Source: Caulifigura coniformis (GTDB taxonomy: Bacteria; Planctomycetota; Planctomycetia; Planctomycetales; Planctomycetaceae). From it: DNA of 64,000 bases. The stretch's first letter is position 1. Each line of letters begins with the position of its first letter. Location of the stretch: positions 2,559,814 to 2,623,813 of the forward strand of contig NZ_CP036271.1 of NCBI RefSeq assembly GCF_007745175.1. The letters run 5' to 3'. Made by a program: the position numbers and the translations under genes. Of this stretch, positions 1-8,628 are shown piece after piece. The notes under the pieces are model-generated. The model ran no database searches and was not told the DNA's origin. It was given only the letters and a program-made list of their open reading frames with translations.

Positions 1-2
1 TC

Positions 3-312
3 CCATGAACACAACCACCATCAACCTGTCGTCACACACCCCGGCCCGGCCTGCTCCATGTCTGCATCACGCACGCTCTCCCGATGCCTCCGCTGAACTT
101 CGGCGGGAAATAGGGCGAGGAGTACAGTGCCACCCACACAACGCGCCCTCCTCGCTCCCTCGGCGTCAAAGACCTCCGCAGTTTTCCCAGTCCCCGCCCG
201 AGCCTGAGAGTTGCGCGCAAGGCTGGTCACTTTTTTCAAGATGGGCCAGTTCGTCGTTGCCGCAAAATGACTTGCAGTGAAAACAGACGACCTATTGTGA
301 AAAAGTGACTTG
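3..312 (-). repeat. Long dispersed repeat, copy A (inverted relative to copy B)
   Basis: The reverse complement of this stretch matches 6560-6882 almost throughout, with scattered substitutions and a few short indels. It consists of a palindromic MITE-like unit (226-309) plus about 220 bp of further shared sequence. Both copies contain an open 62-codon frame (here 32-220, minus strand), but its substitutions are not clearly confined to synonymous positions, so coding is not claimed. The left edge coincides with the window start, so the repeat may extend further. Confidence 0.85.
226..309. repeat. MITE-like palindromic element, copy 1
   Basis: An 84-bp unit bounded by GTCACTTTTTTCA and TGAAAAAGTGAC. 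It carries an internal imperfect hairpin CCGCAA...TTGCAG (260-277). Two further copies lie at 6563-6659 and 8629-8724. It has no coding capacity. The terminal repeats differ from those of the IS701-like element, so a different transposase would be needed to mobilise it. Confidence 0.8.
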
Positions 313-872
313 CCCTGCTCACGGCAGGGCGGTCGCGGAACGGGAGAGGGGCGCAGCCGCTCCATTCGTTGCCCGGGGCGGACTCCTGGCCGGCATGCGC
401 CAGACGTTGGAGGAGCAAGAGGTGCGCTTTGACGGGTGGGACATTCTTCTGGCCCTCTTTCCCACTTCGGGACCATCGAGGGACGGTGAGAGCGCGGCCG
501 GATTGATGGTTCCCGGGCGCTGATGTGCCGGGTTTCGCTCTCCGTTGGACTCGTGGTGATCGTTTGCATGGCCCCTCCACCTTTATCGTGGGGGGCGCGG
601 TGAAACGTCGGCGAAGCGTCTGCGGGTCGGGGCCTCGCGAAGTGTGGGAGTTTTGAGCAAGACAGACGTTGTCGCTGTTCTCGAGGGCCGTCAGTGGGGT
701 GACGCCGACCTTCCAGGGATCGGGCCAGTGCTTCAGGGGATTGCCCTTTTTCGGGAAACGCTGGCGGCTTTCATTTGTCCCGGCGTCCTGGCCGCATACC
801 ATCGTTGCTGGAAAACAGTCCTCGAGCGGTCCGCCGCGCCGCACGCGGCATCGCCATTCAGGGAAGCGCACG
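310..872. other. Gene-free interval between repeat copy A and the DUF1444-like gene
   Basis: No convincing coding sequence was found here. Open frames exist on both strands (for example 236-883 minus), but they run into the repeat and into the next gene and look like low-complexity, Arg/Pro-rich translations of GC-rich DNA. A small hairpin GCCCTGC/GCAGGGC (312-330) lies directly beside the palindromic element. The promoter of the downstream gene is presumably here, but no clear -35/-10 pair was seen. Confidence 0.5.
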
Positions 873-2180
873 TTGCCGGCCAATCATCCCGAACACTGGG
901 AACTTCTGCAGGGGCCGGCCAACTGGTTTCAGCTCTGGCACCCGCCGGCGTGGAAGGTCTCGGAACGCAGCGGCGCGATGACGCTGGCGCTTCCCGGGGA
1001 CGCCTTCGTGGCCATTCATTCTTTCGCGGGAGCGACGGCGGACGCGAGCGTTCGCACGCCGCATCTCGACAACATCGTCAAGCTCTTTCCGCGGGCCCGC
1101 GCGGTCCGGCATCTGAAAACGGATTCACTCGAATATCTCGTCGACTGCGTCGAGGGCGAGGCCGACCTGCGGGTGGCTCCGCAATGGTGGCAGAAACTCC
1201 TGACGCGAACCGACTGGCGTCGCTGGACGATGTGGGAATTCCGGCGTGGCTCGGTGACGGTCGTCGTGACGTTCGTCCACGGGCCGGAATTCGATCCGGA
1301 ACTGGCGACGATGGTGCGGATGGTGCTGGCGACTCTCGAACTTCCGGAAATCGCGGCGGATGCGCCGTCGGTTTTCGCCCAACGTGTGCTGGATCTTGCG
1401 CGGCGGAAGTTTCCCCTGCTGGAATCGACGTTGCAGGATGATTTTCAGGTTCGGATCGGCGAATCGAGCATCAACCTGTTCAATGTCTACAGGTCGTATC
1501 TGCGGGCGCCGAACCGCTTCGAAGAACTGATCCTCCCAGCGCTGGCGACTGTCGTGCAGGTGCAGGAATGGGGGGATGAACAGGCCGAGCCCCCGTTCGA
1601 CGCCGTGTCCGAGCGCATCATGCCGATGCTTTACTCTGAGGAGGCCTGGAAGACGCGTTTCGCCGGCATCGTGGGAACTCCGTGGATCGCCGGGCTGGCG
1701 ATCCTGTACGTGATCGACGAGTCGCAGGCTTACTGGTACATCCGTCAGCAACTGCTCGAGAAATGGGAACTGACCGTCGAGCAGGTGCATGAACGGGCGA
1801 TCGCCAACCTGGCCCGATACTTCGAAGACCAGCCGATGGAAATGGCGGTGGCGGGCTCGGAGCAGGAAGGGCCTTCGATGCTCATGCCGGGCAAGGCGGA
1901 TTCCTACAATTCCGCTCGGCTGCTGAGCGAGACGTTCACCAGCCGGCTGCGGGAAGTGATCGGCGGGAACTTTGCGGTGGGGATGCCCGGCCGGGACTTT
2001 TTCGTCGTCGTTAACCTGAAGCATCCGCGGATGCTCGATCATGTGCGACGAAAAGTTCGTGAGGATTATGCACAGATGGACCATCCGCTGACCGACCGGA
2101 TGCTGTTGGTCAGCGTCGACGGAGTCAGCGAACTGGTGGGCGACTCGACGCCGGCGAGCGAGAGCGACGAAGAGACGTGA
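873..2180 (+). CDS. DUF1444 (YtpQ-like) family protein
   Basis: This is a cytoplasmic protein of about 435 residues with no signal peptide. The C-terminal half (from about residue 165) resembles DUF1444/YtpQ proteins, whose function is unknown. The first part, about 140 residues, is a separate domain of unknown function with a conserved-looking Trp/Phe-rich core. The frame stays open to an ATG at 669, but the upstream translation is poor. The TTG at 873 is preceded by an AGGGAAG ribosome-binding site and opens the first protein-like segment (MPANHPEHWELLQ), so it is preferred. The gene stands alone, 137 bp before the metallo-hydrolase gene. The family call rests on general resemblance, not a definitive motif. 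Confidence 0.7.
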   Translation: MPANHPEHWELLQGPANWFQLWHPPAWKVSERSGAMTLALPGDAFVAIHSFAGATADASVRTPHLDNIVKLFPRARAVRHLKTDSLEYLVDCVEGEADLRVAPQWWQKLLTRTDWRRWTMWEFRRGSVTVVVTFVHGPEFDPELATMVRMVLATLELPEIAADAPSVFAQRVLDLARRKFPLLESTLQDDFQVRIGESSINLFNVYRSYLRAPNRFEELILPALATVVQVQEWGDEQAEPPFDAVSERIMPMLYSEEAWKTRFAGIVGTPWIAGLAILYVIDESQAYWYIRQQLLEKWELTVEQVHERAIANLARYFEDQPMEMAVAGSEQEGPSMLMPGKADSYNSARLLSETFTSRLREVIGGNFAVGMPGRDFFVVVNLKHPRMLDHVRRKVREDYAQMDHPLTDRMLLVSVDGVSELVGDSTPASESDEET

Positions 2181-2317
2181 AGACGGTCACGCCGAAACGT
2201 ATCTTTCCGGGAACCGCTGCGATACTTTGCGGTCCACCTGATTTCCCGCACTGAGAACTTCTTCCGGTGGGCTGTCAAAGCGGACAATGTGCTGCTTTGA
2301 GCCCACGTTCCGACCTC

Positions 2318-3115
2318 ATGTCCGATCGTTCGACCGTCGCTGAGATGACTCTCCTGGGCACCGGCACCAGCATGGGCGTCCCGATGATCGGCTGCGACTG
2401 CGACGTGTGCCTGTCCGACAATCCCCGGAACCACCGGACGCGGACGGGCGTGTATGTGAAGGCTCCGGAAGGGGCCTTCCTGATCGATGCTTCTCCTGAG
2501 CTCCGCCTGCAGCTCACCAGGGAGCGGATCATGTCGGTCGATGCGGTGCTGTTCACCCACGCCCATGCCGACCACATTCTTGGCCTCGATGATCTGCGGG
2601 TCTTCGGCTACAAGCGCAAGGGGCCGGTCCCGCTGTACTGCGAGCCGAACGTCGAAGCGACGCTGCGACAGGCGTTCTCCTATGCCTTCATCGACCCTGC
2701 GGTGCGGGATACGTGGCACTCGTATCCGAACCTGGAATTCCGCTCGATCGGATTCCATCCCTTCGAGCTCCTCGGTCTCACGGTCCAGCCGTTGCGGTTG
2801 ATGCACGGCCGGTTGCCCGTGCTCGGCTACCGGATCGGTGATGTCGCTTTCTGCACCGACGTGAGCCATATTCCTCCGGAATCGATGGCCCTCCTGGAGG
2901 GTCTGGATGTGCTGGTGCTGGACGCACTCTGGAAGGAGCCGCATCCAACGCACTTCAACGTCGCGCAGGCCCTGGACGTCATTCGGACACTCAAGCCGCG
3001 CGAGGCGTTCCTGACGCATGTCTCGCATCGGCTGGAGTACGACAAGACGAATCGTGAGCTGCCGGAGAACGTGAAGCTCGCGTACGACGGACTGCGAATC
3101 CCCATCCGTCAGTGA
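2318..3115 (+). CDS. MBL-fold metallo-hydrolase, PhnP-like
   Basis: A metallo-beta-lactamase-fold hydrolase of 265 residues. It shows the metal motif THAHADH at residues 80-86 and an additional N-terminal cysteine cluster CDCDVC (26-31). That cluster is characteristic of the PhnP/phosphoribosyl cyclic phosphate phosphodiesterase group, where it binds a structural zinc. PhnP itself opens 5-phosphoribosyl 1,2-cyclic phosphate in phosphonate breakdown, but no phn genes are nearby, so the substrate here is open. The start at ATG 2318 is chosen because it gives the usual family N-terminus; an upstream in-frame start at 2267 is possible. No signal peptide, hence cytoplasmic. Confidence 0.85.
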   Translation: MSDRSTVAEMTLLGTGTSMGVPMIGCDCDVCLSDNPRNHRTRTGVYVKAPEGAFLIDASPELRLQLTRERIMSVDAVLFTHAHADHILGLDDLRVFGYKRKGPVPLYCEPNVEATLRQAFSYAFIDPAVRDTWHSYPNLEFRSIGFHPFELLGLTVQPLRLMHGRLPVLGYRIGDVAFCTDVSHIPPESMALLEGLDVLVLDALWKEPHPTHFNVAQALDVIRTLKPREAFLTHVSHRLEYDKTNRELPENVKLAYDGLRIPIRQ

Positions 3116-3373
3116 ATCTCCTGCGGATTGCCGTGGAATTCCCTACCGCGCGACGGAGGTCAGTTCTGCACGGAGTATTTGTCGACGCTTTGAGATCTGC
3201 GCGAAGTTGAGGCTTCATCCCAGATTTGCGTCATGGCGTGCATTGATCCTCGGATCGTGTCGGGAGGCGGCTTATCTTCTCGAGGTCGCCCTCTTGCTGG
3301 GTCCATGGGCGGCCAGCCGTGTAAGAGGCCTTGCACGCGCTGATGACATCTGACCGCTGCAGGAGATTCTGCG

Positions 3374-3751
3374 ATGAGGGGTATTTCTCGGCTTGGGGGC
3401 ATCGGCTTGTGTATTGCCCTGGTGGCTGGAACGGCGTTCGCGGCGAAGACGAAGGACAGCTTCGAGTTCTTCTTCCCGGGCGTCGATGAGGAGGGCAACC
3501 TTGACGACGGGCTGGGCGCCGACGGCATTGTCACGGTGACCTACAACAGCCGCACGGATCGGCTGCGGGTTGTGGGCCGGGCTGTGGTCGACAACGAGTC
3601 GAATCGCCGTCAGATCTTCAACGACACGGGCGTTCTGGACTTCTTCGGCGTGGATGGCGATGTCGTTCGCGACCGCTATGTGGTCGCAAAGCGAGGCCGC
3701 GCGACCTACCGCGGACTCGTGAAGAACGTCGATGAGTTCGACGTGGAGTAA
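3374..3751 (+). CDS. Small secreted protein of unknown function
   Basis: A 125-residue protein with a clear signal peptide (basic start, hydrophobic stretch about residues 8-22, Ala-rich cleavage region TAFAA). The mature part is acidic and rich in Asp, Gly and Val with no cysteines, suggesting a small beta-rich exported domain. The ATG follows a good ribosome-binding site (AGGAGATT). It stands alone between the metallo-hydrolase and a DUF1559 gene and is followed by a strong terminator at 3847. No family was recognised. Confidence 0.7.
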   Translation: MRGISRLGGIGLCIALVAGTAFAAKTKDSFEFFFPGVDEEGNLDDGLGADGIVTVTYNSRTDRLRVVGRAVVDNESNRRQIFNDTGVLDFFGVDGDVVRDRYVVAKRGRATYRGLVKNVDEFDVE

Positions 3752-3846
3752 TGCCGTCAGTCAGGGAGTCGCGCCGCGATCGAGGCCGTCTCACACGGGC
3801 TTGAGCGCGGTGTCGATGATCTGTCGCACATGCGGGCTTCAATGAG

Positions 3847-3881
3847 GCGGCCCGGCTTTCTCGAGATCGCCGGGCCGCTTT
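3847..3881 (+). terminator. Rho-independent terminator after the small secreted protein gene
   Basis: A perfect 10-bp stem GCGGCCCGGC (3847-3856) / GCCGGGCCGC (3869-3878) with a 12-nt loop is followed by TTT. The T-run is short but the stem is very GC-rich. Confidence 0.75.
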
Positions 3882-3949
3882 GAATCAACACATCGGGGTC
3901 ACGTCCCGATTTCAGTCACCAGGCGATATTCCGGGGAGGTCGAGTTCCT

Positions 3950-4789
3950 GTGTCGGCCAAAGCGGGCTCCCTTCGGGGCTTTACCCTCATCGAACTGCTC
4001 GTGGTGATTTCGATCATCGGGATCCTGATTGCGCTCCTGCTGCCCGCGGTACAACAGGCGCGGGAAGCGGCCCGCCGCTCGGAGTGTCAGAATCGCCTGA
4101 AACAGCTGGCACTCTCGCTTCACAACTACCACGACATCCATCGCTGCCTGCCTTCGGGGAGCATCGTTCGCGGTCCCTCGATGACACCGCTCTCGGGGTG
4201 GGGATGGGGGGCGATGATTCTTCCAGCGCTGGAGCAGGGCGCCCTCTACGCGAAATGCGACTTTTCGACGAACAACTCTGTCGGCCCGAATCGCGATGCG
4301 ATCCGCCTGGGCCTTGCGGTGATGAGGTGTGCGTCCGATACGGCTCCCGATACGGTCGATGTCGAGCTTCCGGGCCATCCGTCCGCACCGGCCGCGACCG
4401 GAAACTACGTCGGCTGTGAAGGGTTTCTGTCGGGTCTCTCGAGCGTGAGATTCGGGACAGCGACCGATGGGCTTTCGATGACGCTTTTGCTGGGGGAGCG
4501 GAATTTCAGTCCTTCGGTGAACGGTACTCTCCCCTTCACCTCATCATGGTGCGGGATCGTGACGGAATCCGACGGATATGTTTTCACATCGAGGCCGCAT
4601 ATCGCTGTGAATGGCGAGAAACCGATCAACCGATCGGCGACGTCGCCGGTCAACTTCAGCAGCCGGCATGCCGGCGGCGCGTACTTCGCGCGGGGCGATG
4701 GCTCGGTGGGGTTCATTTCGGACAGCATCGATGCGGCCGTGTTCACTGCTCTGGGAACACCCAGCGGCGGTGAAGCCGTCTCTCACTGA
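3950..4789 (+). CDS. DUF1559 prepilin-like exported protein
   Basis: A 279-residue protein of the DUF1559 family, which is greatly expanded in planctomycetes. It starts with a type IV prepilin-type leader: G10 then FTLIELL, with the conserved Glu at +5 and a long hydrophobic helix. The helix runs into the typical [13 protein letters not shown] segment. Prepilin peptidase is expected to cleave after G10. The C-terminus carries the usual DG(S) '[10 protein letters not shown]' segment. The start is GTG, set by a GGGGAGGT ribosome-binding site. Unlike the other three DUF1559 genes in the window it ends in ...GGEAVSH rather than ...GGE(V/T)TGEF. It is followed after 32 bp by a lipoprotein gene. 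Confidence 0.9.
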   Translation: MSAKAGSLRGFTLIELLVVISIIGILIALLLPAVQQAREAARRSECQNRLKQLALSLHNYHDIHRCLPSGSIVRGPSMTPLSGWGWGAMILPALEQGALYAKCDFSTNNSVGPNRDAIRLGLAVMRCASDTAPDTVDVELPGHPSAPAATGNYVGCEGFLSGLSSVRFGTATDGLSMTLLLGERNFSPSVNGTLPFTSSWCGIVTESDGYVFTSRPHIAVNGEKPINRSATSPVNFSSRHAGGAYFARGDGSVGFISDSIDAAVFTALGTPSGGEAVSH

Positions 4790-4821
4790 CCCATCTCGAC
4801 GTCACAGCCAGGCTGCGAATC

Positions 4822-5328
4822 ATGTGTCGAGTCCAGTTCAGCGTTCGAGCCTTTCTGGCCATCTGCATTCTTGTTCCCGCGCTGGCGGGGTGTGGAAAGC
4901 CGAAAGTCGATTCCCGCGCCGAGTTCGACCACGACGTGGAAACGGTCTGGAGCAGGAACTGGAACCTGGTCGATGCCGAAAAGTTTCTCGGTTCGGGAGG
5001 CCTGTTCGTCGACTCGGGTGAGCCTGAGGCTCAGGCCCTGGACCGTCCGCATATCCTGCCGCTGCTCAAACTGCTCAGAGAGAAGCATGGCCTGAAATGG
5101 CAGGCGGCGGTTCACAAGAAGAAGACCGGGTTTGCCGTCGCGCTCGTGGCCCGGATTCCGGCGGGGAGTGAAGTCGAGACAATCACCAGGACGCTGGATC
5201 AGGAGCAGGGCGCTTTTCCGGGCGAGATCCTGTGGAAGTTCGGACATCGGTGGATGTCGATTGACTTCCTCGACCAGGAATACCTGGAGTGGGAACGCGA
5301 AGCCGAACGCAAGTCGCAAGCGACCTGA
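4822..5328 (+). CDS. Small lipoprotein, unknown function
   Basis: A 168-residue protein with a lipoprotein signal peptide: hydrophobic segment about residues 8-23 and a lipobox ending LAGC, with Cys as the predicted lipidated residue. The remainder is a soluble alpha/beta-looking domain with a Trp-rich central region. It lies 32 bp after a DUF1559 gene, probably in the same transcript. It does not resemble the transthyretin-like lipoproteins that follow the other DUF1559 genes here. Its end is convergent with mqnA, 33 bp away. No family was recognised. Confidence 0.75.
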   Translation: MCRVQFSVRAFLAICILVPALAGCGKPKVDSRAEFDHDVETVWSRNWNLVDAEKFLGSGGLFVDSGEPEAQALDRPHILPLLKLLREKHGLKWQAAVHKKKTGFAVALVARIPAGSEVETITRTLDQEQGAFPGEILWKFGHRWMSIDFLDQEYLEWEREAERKSQAT

Positions 5329-5361
5329 CGGTCGTTCTGGGCCCGCCGGACGTCCTTGAGA

Positions 5362-6258
5362 TCAGGCATTCACGGTGGCCGGACGTCGACTCGCGCGGCG
5401 CTCGACGGAGCGTTCGCAGAAGCGGACGGTTCGATTGGCCGGCGCCAGGCCAAGTTTCGAAGCGAGTGAGTGATAGAGCTTCAATCCCTGGCGTTCGGCG
5501 GATCCCATTGTGAAATGCAGGTGGCGTCGCAGGTAGGTGTCGACAACGGCCAGCGGAAGCCCCATCAGAGCCGATTCCCGCTCGGCAATCCGGGGGATGG
5601 ACGCGACACCGAGGTCTCGAGCGGCTGCGAGCGCCATGTCGACCTTTCCGAGGTCGCTCCCCTGGCGGCCGACCCACAGGGCAAAAACGAACGGAAGTCC
5701 GGTCCAGCGGAGCCACTCTTCGCCCAGATCCCATTCCTCGACGAACGGGATTTCCGGCGGCAGCATGGCGCGGTCGCCGATCATCAGGACGGCGTCTGCG
5801 GAGGTGTCTTCGATGCGGGATTCGAGCGTGAATTTTTCGATGCGCGGTTCGACGCCGAATCGCTCGGCCAGCATGACGCGGGCCAGTGCGGCGCTGGTGC
5901 GGGAGCCTTCATCGAGGGCGAGGGATTTCACATCGCCGGGGGCCTTCCGGAAATAGAGCTTCACGCTCAAGACCGGGCCGCAAGCCGCGACACAGGCATC
6001 GGAAATGATCTCGTAGTCGGGATCGGTCAGCGCTTCGATGGACGGAACGAGTGCGACGTCGAGCGTTCCGCGCGCGAGCCCGTCCGCCAGCCGGCTGGGG
6101 AAATCGAGCGTGAGTCGCGCCTCGGGGACTGACTCCGCAAGCCCTTCAATCAACGGCTTGGAGTTCAGATAGCTGACTGCGCCAACACGGACACGTTGGT
6201 CCCGGCGATCTGTCGAACTCCGCATGCGATCAATCATGGCGCCGCCGGCGACTTTCAT
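5362..6258 (-). CDS. mqnA: Chorismate dehydratase MqnA (futalosine menaquinone pathway)
   Basis: This protein matches the MqnA/MqnD periplasmic-binding-protein fold. Characteristic segments are the N-terminal VGAVSYLNSKPLI, SRLADGLARGTLDVALVPS and a DEGSRTS(A) segment. MqnA converts chorismate to 3-enolpyruvoylbenzoate, the first step of the futalosine route to menaquinone. Presence of the gene implies that the organism makes menaquinone by this route; other mqn genes are not in the window. It is 298 residues from the ATG at 6258. Further ATGs at 6237 and 6225 are close to the usual family start and none has a strong ribosome-binding site, so the first about 20 residues are uncertain. Confidence 0.9.
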   Translation of the reverse strand: MKVAGGAMIDRMRSSTDRRDQRVRVGAVSYLNSKPLIEGLAESVPEARLTLDFPSRLADGLARGTLDVALVPSIEALTDPDYEIISDACVAACGPVLSVKLYFRKAPGDVKSLALDEGSRTSAALARVMLAERFGVEPRIEKFTLESRIEDTSADAVLMIGDRAMLPPEIPFVEEWDLGEEWLRWTGLPFVFALWVGRQGSDLGKVDMALAAARDLGVASIPRIAERESALMGLPLAVVDTYLRRHLHFTMGSAERQGLKLYHSLASKLGLAPANRTVRFCERSVERRASRRPATVNA

Positions 6259-6559
6259 TCCACCGGCCTGTGGCTTTCCGACCTGCTCCGAAATCTGAGC
6301 GAAGCAAGGCTCAACACGTTCGCCTCACTGCGAACCGCTCGAATTCACGGACGAGGTGTGAAAAGTATAAAAGCAACGAGCCGACAACGCCAAGAGGGAC
6401 GTCGCCGACCTGTCTCAATGACTGGAACCGCGAAAGCCCGGCGGGCGACAACCCGGATTTGGCGAGACGCCTGAAGAAACTCGGAGAGCCTGGTCGGGAG
6501 ACGGTTCCCGCCCCGAACCGTCCGGCTGATTCCTTCCCCTGGGGGCCGTCGATGCAGGG
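6259..6559. other. Intergenic region upstream of mqnA
   Basis: About 300 bp between the mqnA start (minus strand) and repeat copy B. No gene was recognised. The mqnA promoter should lie here, but no convincing -35/-10 pair was identified. Confidence 0.5.
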
Positions 6560-6882
6560 CGAGTCACTTTTTCACCATTCAGTCGTCTTTCGTCACCGCA
6601 AGTCATTTTGCGGCAACGGCGCAACCCAACGATGAATTGGCCCATCTTGAAACCGTGACCAGCCGTGCGCGGACCTCGCAGGCTCGGGCGGGGATTGGGA
6701 AAGCTGCGGAGGTGTTTGACGCCGAGGGGGCGAGGAGGGCGCGTTGTGTGGGTGGTACTGTACTCCTCGCCCTATTTCCCGCCGAAGTTCAGCGGAGGGA
6801 TCGGGAGAGCGTGGGTGGTGCGGACATGGAGCAGGCCAGGCCGGGGTGTGTGACGACAGGTTGATGGTGGTTGTGTTCATAG
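6560..6882 (+). repeat. Long dispersed repeat, copy B
   Basis: The direct-orientation counterpart of 3-312. It begins with the palindromic MITE-like unit (6563-6659) and continues through a shared about 220-bp module ending in TTGTGTTCAT. The two copies are in inverted orientation and enclose about 6.2 kb. The shared tail is absent from the third palindromic unit at 8629-8724, showing that the palindromic unit and the tail are separable modules. Confidence 0.85.
6563..6659. repeat. MITE-like palindromic element, copy 2
   Basis: A 97-bp unit starting GTCACTTTTTCA and ending TGAAACCGTGAC; the right terminal repeat has diverged. The internal hairpin CCGCAAGTCATTTTGCGG (6596-6613) is intact. Confidence 0.8.
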
Positions 6883-6922
6883 GTTCTCCATCATGACGGG
6901 GGCGGTTGCGCGGGGGGGGCCC

Positions 6923-6941
6923 GGTACTCGGTACTCGGTAC
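6923..6941. repeat. Left remnant of the GGTACTC heptamer array
   Basis: Two and a half copies of GGTACTC directly abut the left end of the IS701-like element. The array resumes at the right end (8453), showing that the element inserted into a pre-existing array. Confidence 0.85.
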
Positions 6942-8452
6942 CTCGACTGTCTCACGAAGGTACGGTATCGGAACGCAGTTGCTAGTTTGACTTTCCGTGG
7001 AGTTGGACTCCCAGGAGGGCAGTGCGATGGAACGGCGATTCCTCGAACGGAAGCGTGAGATCCTGGCCCAGTGCGAAGTCCCGGCAGGCTACCTGGCCGA
7101 TGCGCTTCAGCGGCTGCAGGAGTTTGTGGCCCCCTTCGCCAGGTTATTGAACACCACAGAGCAACATCAGCAACTGGCGGACTACGTCGCCGGTCTCTGT
7201 TCTTCAGTCGAACGCAAGACCAGCGAGACCATCGCGTACTTCCACCAGCAGGGACGCCAGCCGCTGCAACGATTCATCGGCTGGCACAAGTGGGACCATC
7301 GCCCGCTGCTGGAGGAACTGGCTCGCCAGGTCGGCCGGGAACTCGCCGCAGCAGACGCCGTGCTCGTTCTTGATCCGTCGGCCTTCTCGAAGAAGGGGGA
7401 ACGCTCGGTCGGCGTCCAACGCCAGTGGAACGGGCGCGTCGGCAAAGTCGACAACTGCCAGGTCGGCGTCTACCTCGGCTATGTCTCTCGTCAGGAGCAG
7501 GCCCTGGTCGACGTGCGGCTGTATCTGCCCAGGAGCTGGACGGGCAACCGATCCCGTCGCCGGGAGTGTCATATCCCCGAAGAAGTGGTCTTCCTGACCA
7601 AGCTGGAACAGGCCCTGGAAATGATCATTGCTCATCGCCAGCAGCTGCCGCACGCCTGGGTCGCGGGTGACGACGAATTCGGTCGATCGACCGGATTTCG
7701 CAGGGAATTACGGGCTCTGAACGAGCGGTATCTCCTCGCCGTTCCGTCCGACACGCTGGTGCGGGATCTGGATCAAGTCCCTCCGGCATGGCGGGGATTT
7801 GGAAAACATCCCAAGGCGGACTTCCAGCGGGTCGACGCCTGGTGTGCGCATCGTCCGCTCGAGTCTTGGACGCCTGTCGACGTGCGTGACGGAGACAAAG
7901 GGCCGCTGCTGGTCCACGTCTGTCAGGCGCGGGTGCTGGCGATCACTGAGCGGGGGCATGACGAACGTGAAGAGCTGCTGGTCGTCACCCGGCGAATCGA
8001 TGAACGGGGCGGAGTGATCGACGACTACTGGTTGTCGAATGCTCCCTTCGACACACCGGCCGCCGAGTTGGCCCGGGTGGCAAAGGCTCGCACCTGGATT
8101 GAAGAGTGCTTCCAACGCGCGAAAGGAGAAGCCGGCCTGGCCGACTACGAGACTCGCAGCTGGCAGGGCTGGCATCACCACCAGACCCTGTCACTGCTTG
8201 CGAGCTGGTACTTGCTTCAGGAACAGAGGCGGTGGGGGAAAAAAGACGCCGGCACTGACGCTGCCGCAGGTGCGAATCGTCGTTGCCTCTCTGTTGTGGG
8301 AGTCGACAGGGGAACGGACGATCGAGCGTTTCGCGAGAGAGACCGAGTGCCGACTGAAACGCAACGAGCTCGCCCGGTTCTACCACTGGAAACGCCGCAA
8401 CCGCCTCCCACCCTTACGCATTCATCAACGCAGGTAACGTGAGACAGTCGAG
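6942..8452 (+). mobile_element. IS701-like insertion sequence
   Basis: A 1511-bp element. Its left end CTCGACTGTCTCACG (6942-6956) is a perfect 15-bp inverted match to the right end (8438-8452). It is flanked by GTAC on both sides (6938-6941 and 8453-8456), consistent with a 4-bp target duplication, although the surrounding heptamer array also contains GTAC. It encodes one DDE transposase related to the IS701 family. The encoded transposase is frameshifted, so the copy is probably not autonomous unless frameshifting rescues it. Confidence 0.85.
7027..8437 (+). pseudogene. IS701-family DDE transposase, frameshifted near the 3' end
   Basis: The protein has the IS701-type signature: LDPSAFSKKG (first catalytic Asp), SVGVQRQWNGRVGKVDNCQV, VAGDDEFGRS (second Asp) and WIEECFQRAKGE (Glu). 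The ATG at 7027 follows an AGGAGGG ribosome-binding site. After ...EQRRWGKK the frame turns into low-quality sequence running to 8442. A transposase-like C-terminus (TPALTLPQVRIVVASLLW onwards) continues in the +1 frame to the TAA at 8437. The switch falls at a G5-A6 run (8234-8244), so one extra base in that run explains it. It could be a mutation, a sequencing error or slippage. The join needs +1, not the -1 shift common in insertion sequences. Confidence 0.85.
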
Positions 8453-8597
8453 GTACTCGGTACTCGGTACTCGGTACTCGGTACTCGGTACTCGGTACTC
8501 GGTACTCGGTACTCGGTACTCGGTACTCGGTACTCGGTACTCGGTACTCGGTACTCGGGAGTCGGGAGTCGGGAGTCGGGAGTCGGGAGTCGGGAGT
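8453..8597. repeat. Compound heptamer tandem array
   Basis: Fifteen uninterrupted copies of GTACTCG (8453-8557) change into five copies of GGAGTCG plus a partial sixth (8558-8597). Both units are 7 bp and share the GxCTCG/GAGTCG theme, so one probably derives from the other. The reading frames through the array are simple repeats such as STEYRVP and are not treated as genes. Confidence 0.95.
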
Positions 8598-8628
8598 GCT
8601 TTGGCGGGTTGGGATTGGGGCAGGGGGA

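Noticed and set aside
32-220. A 62-codon open frame conserved in both copies of the long repeat (also 6665-6853)
   Set aside because: Conservation is explained by the DNA repeat itself. The differences between copies change amino acids freely and no start signal is evident.
236-883. A 215-codon open frame on the minus strand covering the repeat and the gap
   Set aside because: It begins inside the DUF1444-like gene and runs into the palindromic repeat; no protein-like features.
1125-2084. A 319-codon open frame opposite the DUF1444-like gene
   Set aside because: The sense strand gives the recognisable protein; the antisense product is His/Arg-rich and featureless.
8453-8597. Possible CRISPR array
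   Set aside because: The units are 7 bp with no spacers between them, and no cas gene is nearby; it is a simple tandem array.
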